A DNA stretch of 7,032 bases. It comes from Draconibacterium sp. (GTDB taxonomy: Bacteria; Bacteroidota; Bacteroidia; Bacteroidales; Prolixibacteraceae). A program made the translations under genes and the position numbers. The notes under the pieces were generated by a model. The model worked only from the letters and a program-made list of their open reading frames with translations. It was not told the origin of the DNA and did not search any database. This document shows, one piece after another, positions 1-6,777 of the stretch. Position 1 is the first letter of the stretch. The number at the start of each line of letters is the position of its first letter. The stretch lies in the NCBI GenBank assembly GCA_015493625.1, contig WGCT01000395.1, positions 1-7,032 of the forward strand, read 5' to 3'.

Positions 1-55
1 TAATAAAAATAGTGTAAATATCACTAAATTAGCTGCCTAAATTAATGTGCGAAAC

Positions 56-82
56 TTGAGTCAACTAATTAATTTAAATTTA
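56..82 (+). promoter_or_regulatory. Possible promoter of the dpp11 gene
   Basis: TAAATTTA at 75-82 matches the Bacteroidota -7 element TAnnTTTG except for its last base, with a TTG at 56-58 sixteen bases upstream as a poor -33 element. Transcription would start about 20 bases before the ATG. The region is so AT-rich that a chance match is likely. No Shine-Dalgarno is visible before the ATG at 107, which is normal for this phylum. Confidence 0.22.
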
Positions 83-466
83 CAAAGTTAAATTAAATTT
101 TTTGATATGATAAAAATTACATCTTTTCTGTTGGTAATTTTACTCTCAGTTGGCCAACTATTTGCAAAAGAAGGAATGTGGATTCCCATTCTCCTAAAAA
201 AATACAATCTCGCCGAAATGCAACGAATGGGATTTAAACTTACGGCACAAGATATTTACGATGTAAATAATGCCAGCATGAAAGACGCTGTAGTTATTTT
301 TGGCGGCGGCTGCACCGGCGAACTCATCTCGAACGAAGGGTTGCTTATAACCAACCATCATTGTGGGTACAGCAGCATACAATCGCACAGCACCGTAGAA
401 CACGACTATCTAACCAACGGTTTCTGGGCAATGAATCGTTCGGAAGAGTTGCCAAACAAAGGTCTG

Positions 467-469
467 TAG
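467..469 (+). other. In-frame TAG inside the dpp11 reading frame
   Basis: The codons run GGT CTG TAG GTT AGT TTT CTG GAA. The protein on both sides (ELPNKGL before, VSFLEYMEDVSDQ after) reads as continuous S46 sequence in one frame, so this is a base substitution and not an indel. It cuts the product to 120 residues that carry His85 but neither the Asp nor the Ser. TAG is the normal terminator of trmD, the AddB-like gene and dpp11 itself here, so general reassignment of TAG is unlikely. Confidence 0.9.
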
Positions 470-994
470 GTTAGTTTTCTGGAATATATGGAAGATGTTT
501 CTGACCAAATTTTTGCCGGCACAGAAAATCTTTCGGGAGCAGAAAAAGAGAAGAAAATAAAAGAGAACAGCAAAAATATTAAGGAAAAAGCAGAAAAAGA
601 CGGAAAGTTTAAAGCGCAGGTAAAACCACTGTTTTATGGCAATCAGTATTTCCTTTATGTTTATAAAATTTATACCGATATTCGGTTGGTAGGCGCTCCA
701 CCATCGGCCATTGGGAAATTTGGCGGCGACACCGACAACTGGATGTGGCCACGGCACACAGGCGATTTTTCACTGTTTCGAATTTATGCCGACAAAAACA
801 ATGAACCGGCAAAATATTCGCCCAACAATGTACCGTATAAACCAAAAAAGTTTTTCCCCATCTCGTTGAAAGGTGTGCACCCCGGCGATTTTACTATGGT
901 TTTTGGCTATCCGGGACGAACAATGCAATACTGGCCATCGCAGGAAGTAGATGTTACCATGAACCAACGCGACCCCGACCGGATTAAAATTCGC

Positions 995-1005
995 GACAAA
1001 AACTG
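995..1005 (+). other. Frameshift site in an A run of dpp11
   Basis: The sequence GAC AAAAA CTG holds five A where the S46 frame needs six (GAC AAA AAA CTG, reading RDKKLAVIGTDMEADPK). The upstream frame carries on as a non-homologous tail, NWLLSAPIWKPTQK, to a TGA/TAA-class stop just after 1042. The downstream frame resumes at CTG 1003. The lesion is a one-base loss from a homopolymer. Alternatively, C AAA AAC resembles a -1 slippery heptamer (A AAA AAC), although its first base does not allow full re-pairing. Confidence 0.85.
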
Positions 1006-2313
1006 GCTGTTATCGGCACCGATATGGAAGCCGACCCAAAAGTAAGAATCCAGTATTCTGCAAAATATGCAGGAATAAGTAATTCGTGGAAAAAGTGGCA
1101 AGGCGAAATAAACGGGTTAAAAAGACTGGACGCGATAGACAAAAAACTGGCTTACGAGAATGAGTTTAAAGCGTGGGCAGAGAAAAACGGAACCTGGGAA
1201 GAGGAGTACAAAGCAGTTTTCGATGGATTTCAAACGGACTTTAAAAAGTACAACGAATATATACGTGCCAACGATTACTATTCTGAAATTGTATTCCGGG
1301 GAGTTGAACTTTTCCGGTTAGCCGGACAGGTAAATGCAATTATTAAAAGCATTGAAAAAGAGGACAATAAAAATGCTGCAGCAGCACGAAAATCGATGCT
1401 AAACAGCATTCCCGGCTTTCTGAAAAATTACAATCAACCCACCGATGAAAAACTGTTTGCAGAACTGATGCCGATGTTGGCATCCGGTTTAAATAACCGG
1501 TTTTTACCCACCTACTATTTAAAATTAATTGAGAAATACGGGCACGACAAGCTAATTGAAAAGGTGTACCGCAAATCGGTATTAACCAATACAAACAAGT
1601 TAAAAGAGATATTGAAAAACGGCTCGAACAAACAATTAGCAAAATTGAAAAAAGACCCGGTTATTGCACTATACAGAAGTTTTACCGATAAATACACAAC
1701 AGATATTACTCCCGAGCTGCAAGCTGTTTCAGCAAAAATAAGAGCCAACATGAAAAAATATATGGCCGGAATTATGGAGATGAAAAAAGGACAACCACTT
1801 TACCCCGACGCTAACTTTACACTGCGTGTTGCTTATGGAAAAGTTGAGGGCTACAAACCTAAAGATGGCGTTTCGTACAAATACTACACAACGTTAAAAG
1901 GAATTATGGAGAAAGACAATCCGGAAATTTACGATTACGATGTACCCGACCGATTAAAAGAGCTGTACAACAATAAAGATTATGGCCGCTACGAAGTTGA
2001 CGGCGAAGTGCCGGTATGTTTTACCGCATCGAACCACACCACCGGCGGCAATTCGGGAAGCCCGGTAGTAAATGGGAATGGCGAACTGATTGGCGTAAAT
2101 TTCGACCGCTGTTGGGAGGGTACAATGAGCGACATTATGTTCGACCCCGAACGTTGTCGCAATATTACTCTCGATATACGGTACGCCCTGTTTTTAATTG
2201 ATAAGTTTGCCGGTGCCGGTTATTTGTTAAATGAGATGGATTTGGTGGAATAGCACCAAATTACCACATTCAGAAAGTCTCAGTTTCTTTTTAATTCCTA
2301 CAAGCTCTAAACA

Positions 2314-2348
2314 AAAAAAGGATTCAACAAATTGTCGAATCCTTTTTT
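2314..2348. terminator. Bidirectional intrinsic terminator between dpp11 and hsp20
   Basis: A perfect 12-bp inverted repeat pairs 2314-2325 (six A then GGATTC) with 2337-2348 (GAATCC then six T), around an 11-base loop that can add an ACA/TGT pair. A GC-containing core (GGATTC/GAATCC) flanked by A on one side and T on the other gives a U tract in either direction. It starts 60 bp after the dpp11 stop and lies 28 bp beyond the hsp20 stop, so it suits both convergent genes. Confidence 0.85.
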
Positions 2349-2375
2349 ATAAAAACCTATCCTAAAAAAACCAAA

Positions 2376-2825
2376 TTATGAAATTTTAATCTCTTTTGGA
2401 GTTTTCTCAACTTTCTCCTCTTTTTTAGGGAGAACAATAGAGAGAATTCCATTGTCGAATTTTGCATTAATTTTTTTGTCGTTTACCGACTTCGGAATAC
2501 GAAACTGCTTTTCGAAATCGAAAACTCCAAACTCGCGATGCTCATACAAAAACTCTTTCTCTTTCTCCGCTTTTTTCTCGCCTTCCGCTTTAATGGTCAA
2601 AATATTATCCTTGTAATTTAACTGAACTGTTTCTTTTGAAAAGCCCGGTAACAGAACTTCAATTTTAAACTCGTTTTCTGTTTCGAAAACATTACTGGCA
2701 GGTTTTCGGCTGCTGTTATTTACGTAGTCTTCGTGGTAATCATTCTTTAAAAAGTTGTTAAATAACTCATCAACCAAACCTCTGTTTGTATTGTAAACCG
2801 GATTGCTAAATCTTACTAAATTCAT
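2376..2825 (-). CDS. hsp20: Small heat-shock protein, Hsp20/alpha-crystallin family
   Basis: This 149-residue protein has standard Hsp20 architecture. A short variable N-terminal arm (about 1-42, with NPVYNTNRGLVDELFNNF) is followed by an alpha-crystallin domain at about 43-134, which includes FKIEVLLPGFSKE and the family signature NGILSIVLPK (125-134). A charged tail ends in the I-x-I anchor motif IKI (146-148), which docks into neighbouring domains during oligomer assembly. The protein is an ATP-independent cytoplasmic holdase that binds unfolding proteins until ATP-driven chaperones refold them. The N-terminal MNLVRF start fits the family and is fixed by a strong Shine-Dalgarno 8 bases upstream. 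The gene is a single-gene unit, convergent with dpp11 and divergent from trmD. The 257-bp upstream spacer is long for one small gene and leaves room for stress-responsive control. Confidence 0.95.
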   Translation of the reverse strand: MNLVRFSNPVYNTNRGLVDELFNNFLKNDYHEDYVNNSSRKPASNVFETENEFKIEVLLPGFSKETVQLNYKDNILTIKAEGEKKAEKEKEFLYEHREFGVFDFEKQFRIPKSVNDKKINAKFDNGILSIVLPKKEEKVEKTPKEIKIS

Positions 2826-2833
2826 AATAATTT

Positions 2834-2840
2834 CCTCCTT
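2834..2840 (-). promoter_or_regulatory. Strong Shine-Dalgarno site of hsp20
   Basis: The minus strand reads AAGGAGG, then eight bases (AAATTATT), then ATG. This is a full anti-SD match at ideal spacing. Neither trmD nor the AddB-like gene has such a site, and Bacteroidota genes in general rarely use one, so it is a gene-specific feature. Confidence 0.85.
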
Positions 2841-2894
2841 ATTTTTAATTGTTTATATTTTATAATTTTAATTTTCAAAATCCGACGCCACATA

Positions 2895-2910
2895 AACAAT
2901 TCGCGTTCCA
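2895..2910 (-). promoter_or_regulatory. Possible sigma-54-type promoter of hsp20
   Basis: On the minus strand, TGGAAC (2910-2905), a 5-base spacer and TTGTT (2899-2895) resemble the RpoN consensus TGGCAC-N5-TTGCA. The GG of the -24 element and the G of the -12 element are exactly 12 bases apart, as required. The mismatches are A for C in the -24 box, and T for the usually conserved C (plus one further base) in the -12 box. A start near 2884 would give a leader of about 58 nt. No good TAnnTTTG element with a -33 partner was found upstream of hsp20, which makes this the best candidate, but it rests on sequence resemblance alone. Confidence 0.3.
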
Positions 2911-3037
2911 CCACACTAACATGATTTTTATCACTATTTAGACTGTCATTATTTCTTGCTGATTAAATTCTAACTGCCTATATGTCTTTTTTAACTATTT
3001 TCAGGGAGAAAAACAAAGATTACTGATAAATTATAAA

Positions 3038-3068
3038 TTCTGATTTTCGACCTTAAAAACTATCTTTG
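3038..3068 (+). promoter_or_regulatory. Promoter of trmD (Bacteroidota sigma-A type)
   Basis: TATCTTTG at 3061-3068 is an exact match to the Bacteroidota -7 element TAnnTTTG. TTCTG at 3038-3042, 18 bases upstream, is a one-mismatch -33 element (TTTG). Transcription would start a few bases after 3068, giving a leader of roughly 5-10 nt before the ATG at 3083. There is no Shine-Dalgarno in that leader. Confidence 0.6.
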
Positions 3069-3082
3069 CACAAAAAAGCAGA

Positions 3083-3775
3083 ATGAGGATTGATATAATT
3101 ACTGTTTTACCCGAAATATTGGAGAGCCCATTTAACCACTCAATTATTAAACGTGCAAAAGAGAAAGAGCTTGCAGAGATTTACATTCATAATCTTCGCG
3201 AGTATTCGGACGATAAGCACCGGAAAGTAGACGATTATTCGTACGGAAAAGGTGCGGGAATGGTTATGGCAATTCAACCCATTGAAAAAGTTATTGAAAC
3301 ATTAACTGCAGAGCGTAAGTACGACGAAATTATTTTTACCACCCCCGACGGAGCTGTTTTTAACCAACAAGCTGCAAACTCGCTTTCGTTAAAAGAGAAT
3401 ATTATTATACTTTGCGGGCACTACAAGGGAATAGACCAGCGTATTCGCGACCACTATATTACAATGGAAATTTCGATTGGCGATTATGTTTTAACCGGTG
3501 GCGAACTGGCAGCAGCAATAATTACCGACAGCGTTGTTCGCCTCATTCCAGGCGTTCTTTCCGACGAAACTTCGGCACTTACCGACTCGTTCCAGGACAA
3601 TCTCTTAAGTCCGCCCGTTTACACCCGGCCGGCAGAATACAAAGGAATGAAAGTCCCGGATGTGTTGTTAAGCGGCAACGACAAACTGGTTGACAACTGG
3701 AAGCACGATCAGGCGGTGGAACGCACAAAAAAACTCCGCCCCGATTTGTATCGGAAATTTATGGGAGAGAAGTAG
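3083..3775 (+). CDS. trmD: tRNA (guanine-N1-)-methyltransferase TrmD
   Basis: TrmD transfers a methyl group from S-adenosylmethionine to N1 of G37 in tRNAs, which prevents +1 frameshifting, and is usually essential. The 230-residue product is complete. Its SPOUT trefoil-knot motifs are in order: [11 protein letters not shown] (111-121), [15 protein letters not shown] (130-144) and the RLIPGVL segment with Arg153. The DSF motif follows, with catalytic Asp168, then [21 protein letters not shown] (178-198). Arg153 and Asp168 correspond to E. coli Arg154 and Asp169. GND (198-200) replaces the commoner GNH after that segment, a mild variation. The start [11 protein letters not shown] is the family's usual N-terminus. 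Here trmD stands alone, not in the rpsP-rimM-trmD-rplS operon of many other bacteria, and it converges with the AddB-like gene 21 bp downstream. Confidence 0.97.
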   Translation: MRIDIITVLPEILESPFNHSIIKRAKEKELAEIYIHNLREYSDDKHRKVDDYSYGKGAGMVMAIQPIEKVIETLTAERKYDEIIFTTPDGAVFNQQAANSLSLKENIIILCGHYKGIDQRIRDHYITMEISIGDYVLTGGELAAAIITDSVVRLIPGVLSDETSALTDSFQDNLLSPPVYTRPAEYKGMKVPDVLLSGNDKLVDNWKHDQAVERTKKLRPDLYRKFMGEK

Positions 3776-3796
3776 TTCTAAAAAAAGAGGCTAAAA

Positions 3797-6661
3797 CTAA
3801 AACCTGCGGCATATCTTTTTATAGGCGCAATACTTGCATTTATCGGTGTGTTGAGTTTGAGTAAAAATCGTATGGGGCGAGTAAATCTCGGCAATCAACT
3901 GTTTTAAGTTATCGACCAAATCGCTTTTCAACTCTTTAAAAGAGAAGTCGTGTTCTTTCCAAATTACATCAGGTTCAAACTTCTCGTTAAACAAATTTCT
4001 TAAAACATAAACAACAGGTTTTATGTCGGGCACATTGTTGTTTTCAACAAACAGAAACAGATAAATAAGCGCCTGCAATATCTCCTTTTTTGGCTCTTTT
4101 TTATCCCTTTCAAAAAGCTCATCGATATCGGCAAATTTTAAATCCTTAACAAAGCCGGTTTTGTAATCCAATATCCTTGTAACACCCTCTACACGGTCAA
4201 CACGGTCGACCCTGCCCCCAATAAAAACCTGTACCAACTGCCTATTTAAACCAATTTCAAGAGCAGTTTGGTATTTCTCTTCGAGAGCAACCATAGTAAA
4301 AGGAGCAAGTTTTTGGTCGACCCGCAAAAGCTGGTTCAAATAGGTTTTTATGTTCTCATAAATTAAAACTGTTTTCCCTTCAAGCACTACCTTTTTGCTC
4401 CCTTTCCCCTTCTCTTTAAAATAGTGATAGGCAATCTGTTTGTGAATTTCATTTTCTATCAGCACCCTGTTTTTTAAAATTGCATCGAAATCCATTCTGT
4501 TCATCACCTTCCCAACAAAAGGAGCGTAGAGTGTCTCCATTGTATCGTGGAAAATATTTCCGAATATCATTCCGTCAATCTCCTCTTTTACTTCGTCGGG
4601 CTCGGGTAAATCCATTGCATACCTGAAATAAAAACGCAAACTACATTGCAAATAGGTATTTATAGCACTTGGCGAAAGAGGATGCTCAACTGTATTTTTA
4701 CCGAGCAGATTTTCAGAAATCTGTTTCGAACTTCTGATTTCGATGGGTGCTACCGGATCGTTTCCAAACGAAAAATTCAGATTTATCATTTCCGGATTTT
4801 GTACCGAGTCGTATTGCAACTGATAACCATACCTGCTTAACTCTCCTGTATTAATTCCCTGTTTTACAACACTGTATGTTGCCGTAATATTTTTTGCCCG
4901 CTGAATTAAACGATAAAAATAGTAGGAGTACATAGCATCTTGTTCATCAATTCCGGGCAACCCGAATCCCTTGCGAATATTATGCGGAATAAATGATGGT
5001 GCTGTAAATGTGCGTGGCCATTTGTTTTCGTTTAATCCTAAAATAATCAGATTTTCAAAGTCGAGACAGCGAGTTTCAAGAATTCCCATAACCTGAATTC
5101 CACTTAATGGTTCGCCTTCGAAAGCTACCGATATTTTACCAAGGTACTGCGAAAAGAGTCGAAAATAGACGGTTTCACTAATCTCTGTTGCTTGCTCTTT
5201 GTTAACACTTTTTATTACCGAATTAAGTTTTTCGATAGCCAGAAAAATAGCATAAATAATTTCGAGCAACATTTTATTATCCGGTTCGGCAATTTTAATA
5301 CGCGCATATATTTCGCCCAAAACACCTAAAAAGTAGGCACTAAATTCCTCTGTTTTTTTGGGAAGCATAAACACTTTTTTATGAAATTTGGTAAACCCGA
5401 GAGAATTTAGTTCAATAGTTACTCTGTTTCGTAAGCGTACTTCGCTTAAAAACGTATTACTTTCGGCGGTTGTCCAGTAAGAAAAAAGTTGATGATTTAA
5501 AACATCGGTTACATAACGGTAATAAACATAATCTCCTCTTTCCCCATCATGTTTTTTGTTCTTCAACAAATTTACCAAAAGCATTAAAAAGCCGTAAATC
5601 ATCGAATTCTTCACCGTGTAGCCCATTGTAACATTAATTGTACTCACATCATCGGATATGGCTCCCAACGATGCAAACAGAAGCGATTCGTCGGCAAGAA
5701 CAATAGCTGTATTATCGAATTCAGGCACACAATCGGATTTGGTTTCATTAAGAAAAACAGGAATTTGTTGTGCCTGTCCGTAAACCGACGAAACAGCTGC
5801 AAGTTTCACATTTTTCTTTTTATTGAAATTTTGGGAGCTGAAAATAAAATCGAATGGTGGGGGGAAATTGTTAAGGTTGTCGCGCATAAAAAGACCTGCT
5901 TCATTCTTTTTATCTTCGAGGTACGACAAATCGTAATCCCATAGAAACACTGTTTTCTTTGCCCGTTGTAAATAGGTAAAAAACTTTTTTTCGCAACTAT
6001 TTAACGCATTCAGCCCTACAACGTAATACGTTTTAAAATTGAAACTAAAATTATTATTTTCAATGTCTTCAACAACCTGCCGGTAAATCATTCCACTAAA
6101 AGCCATATTTTTAGCCACCAACACCTCCTTAAATTCTGTATAAATCGAATAAAGCTTTTTCCATATCTCAAGATGTTTCTCCTGAAATTCTTTTTTGTCG
6201 TTTACTGCCACACTTCCCCAAAACTGCTCCAAAGCCTCTTTCTGTTCTTCACTCAAATAGTCGAAAACAAGTTCAATCTCTTTTAAATCGGTAATGTTTG
6301 TAAAAATATCTTTTGCATCAACCAAATAGCGGTCAATATCGTTAAAGTCGGCCAAAAGAATTTCGCCCCAGAAATAGAAATCGTCGAAAGTTTCGGTGGT
6401 CTTTGTATGCTTTTTAAATATGTCGTATAAAATAGAAATAAGCTGGAGTTTCTCGCCCTGTAAAAGTGTTGAATAACCAGATATCAACTCGTTTACAGTT
6501 GTAATGGCAGGTGCCAGAACCGCTTCTGAAATTTCATTCTGAAGGTACGAAGTAAAAAACACTCCCGACCTGCGATTGGGGAATAGCACGCAAATTTCGT
6601 GTAACTCGGTTGAATGTTTTTCGAAAATATATTTTGCCGCCTGAGCAAGAAAACGTTCCAT
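3797..6661 (-). CDS. addB: AddB-like protein: inactive-helicase core with C-terminal PD-(D/E)XK nuclease and Fe-S staple
   Basis: This 954-residue cytoplasmic protein is the likely AddB subunit of an AddAB/RexAB-type helicase-nuclease, which resects double-strand DNA ends for RecA. The N-terminus (CVLFPNRRSGVFF, about 25-37) sits where AddB proteins of Firmicutes have a Walker A loop, but there is no GxGKT, so this subunit probably has no ATPase. UvrD-like remnants include GIQVMGILETR followed by NLIILGLNENKWP at about 520-550. The nuclease has Cys673 (QCSLRF), GNIFH with His705, GGRVDRVDR with Asp819, LDYKTG with Asp832 and Lys834, and QALIY (Gln863, Tyr867). Cys942, Cys945 and Cys951 with Cys673 complete the four ligands of the 4Fe-4S staple seen in AddB and related nucleases. 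All catalytic residues are present. The start MERFLAQAAKYIF fits the family; no Shine-Dalgarno is visible. The partner AddA is not recognisable in the window. The exact family assignment, against another RecB-like nuclease, is slightly less certain than the nuclease itself. Confidence 0.85.
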   Translation of the reverse strand: MERFLAQAAKYIFEKHSTELHEICVLFPNRRSGVFFTSYLQNEISEAVLAPAITTVNELISGYSTLLQGEKLQLISILYDIFKKHTKTTETFDDFYFWGEILLADFNDIDRYLVDAKDIFTNITDLKEIELVFDYLSEEQKEALEQFWGSVAVNDKKEFQEKHLEIWKKLYSIYTEFKEVLVAKNMAFSGMIYRQVVEDIENNNFSFNFKTYYVVGLNALNSCEKKFFTYLQRAKKTVFLWDYDLSYLEDKKNEAGLFMRDNLNNFPPPFDFIFSSQNFNKKKNVKLAAVSSVYGQAQQIPVFLNETKSDCVPEFDNTAIVLADESLLFASLGAISDDVSTINVTMGYTVKNSMIYGFLMLLVNLLKNKKHDGERGDYVYYRYVTDVLNHQLFSYWTTAESNTFLSEVRLRNRVTIELNSLGFTKFHKKVFMLPKKTEEFSAYFLGVLGEIYARIKIAEPDNKMLLEIIYAIFLAIEKLNSVIKSVNKEQATEISETVYFRLFSQYLGKISVAFEGEPLSGIQVMGILETRCLDFENLIILGLNENKWPRTFTAPSFIPHNIRKGFGLPGIDEQDAMYSYYFYRLIQRAKNITATYSVVKQGINTGELSRYGYQLQYDSVQNPEMINLNFSFGNDPVAPIEIRSSKQISENLLGKNTVEHPLSPSAINTYLQCSLRFYFRYAMDLPEPDEVKEEIDGMIFGNIFHDTMETLYAPFVGKVMNRMDFDAILKNRVLIENEIHKQIAYHYFKEKGKGSKKVVLEGKTVLIYENIKTYLNQLLRVDQKLAPFTMVALEEKYQTALEIGLNRQLVQVFIGGRVDRVDRVEGVTRILDYKTGFVKDLKFADIDELFERDKKEPKKEILQALIYLFLFVENNNVPDIKPVVYVLRNLFNEKFEPDVIWKEHDFSFKELKSDLVDNLKQLIAEIYSPHTIFTQTQHTDKCKYCAYKKICRRF

Positions 6662-6686
6662 CTGGTTCTGTTTTGAATTATATTTA

Positions 6687-6717
6687 CGAAGTTACTCAAA
6701 GCAGTTATTTTACCAAA
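6687..6717 (-). promoter_or_regulatory. Probable promoter of the AddB-like gene
   Basis: On the minus strand, TTTG (6717-6714) is followed after 19 bases by TAACTTCG (6694-6687), a one-mismatch TAnnTTTG element. The spacing is typical of the Bacteroidota -33/-7 promoter. The start of transcription would fall about 15-25 bases before the ATG at 6661. This suggests the AddB-like gene can be transcribed separately from the gene upstream of it. Confidence 0.45.
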
Positions 6718-6777
6718 CGAACAACAAAAAACGTTCAAACATTATACACAACTCAATTGCTTTTCGAATTAAGCCTT

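Larger units (their letters stand above)
107..2253 (+). pseudogene. dpp11: Asp/Glu-specific dipeptidyl-peptidase (S46 family, DPP11-type), disrupted by a stop and a frameshift
   Basis: Reading through one TAG and restoring one base gives about 715 residues, the usual S46 length (near 720). Residues 1-20 form a signal peptide (hydrophobic run, then LFA before KEGMW), so the product would act in the periplasm, releasing dipeptides from peptide N-termini. The chymotrypsin-like triad is all encoded: His85 in TNHHCGY, Asp about 220 in RHTGDF, and Ser about 650 in GGNSGSP. The S46 signature GGDTDNW lies at about 206-212. Arg about 668, in NFDRCWEG, is 18 residues after the Ser. That is the spacing of the DPP11 residue that selects acidic P1 side chains; DPP7 has Gly there, so DPP11 fits better. 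The frame is open from 107 to a TAG at codon 121 (467-469), continues in the same frame to about 1000, then moves by -1 to the end at 2251-2253. Sequence on both sides of each lesion is well conserved, so the damage is recent, a sequencing error, or recoded. It is a monocistronic unit. Confidence 0.9.

Noticed and set aside
83..90. TAACTTTG on the minus strand, an exact TAnnTTTG element pointing left, as a promoter for a gene beyond the left edge.
   Set aside because: No -33 TTTG lies at the right distance and the gene it would serve is not in the window. A chance match is plausible in DNA this AT-rich.
2016..2201. A 61-codon plus-strand frame inside the 3' part of dpp11.
   Set aside because: It is a shadow of the conserved S46 frame around the catalytic Ser, with Arg-rich composition typical of an off-frame reading.
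2271..2295. AGAAA/TTTCT hairpin followed by T residues just after dpp11.
   Set aside because: The stem is five mostly A-T pairs, and a much stronger terminator lies 20 bp further on.
2331..2461. The 10-mer ATTGTCGAAT occurs both in the terminator (2331-2340) and in the 3' part of hsp20 (about 2452-2461).
   Set aside because: GTCGAA-type words are frequent on this strand through codon bias, and there are only two copies with no shared flanks.
2826..2894. An RNA thermometer in the hsp20 leader that would mask the Shine-Dalgarno.
   Set aside because: The leader is almost all A and T, with no run of U or C-rich segment placed to pair convincingly with AAGGAGG.
4188..4214. Short tandem repeat in the AddB-like gene encoding VDRVDRVEG.
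   Set aside because: It encodes the nuclease motif GGRVDRVDR expected in this family, so it is explained by protein conservation.
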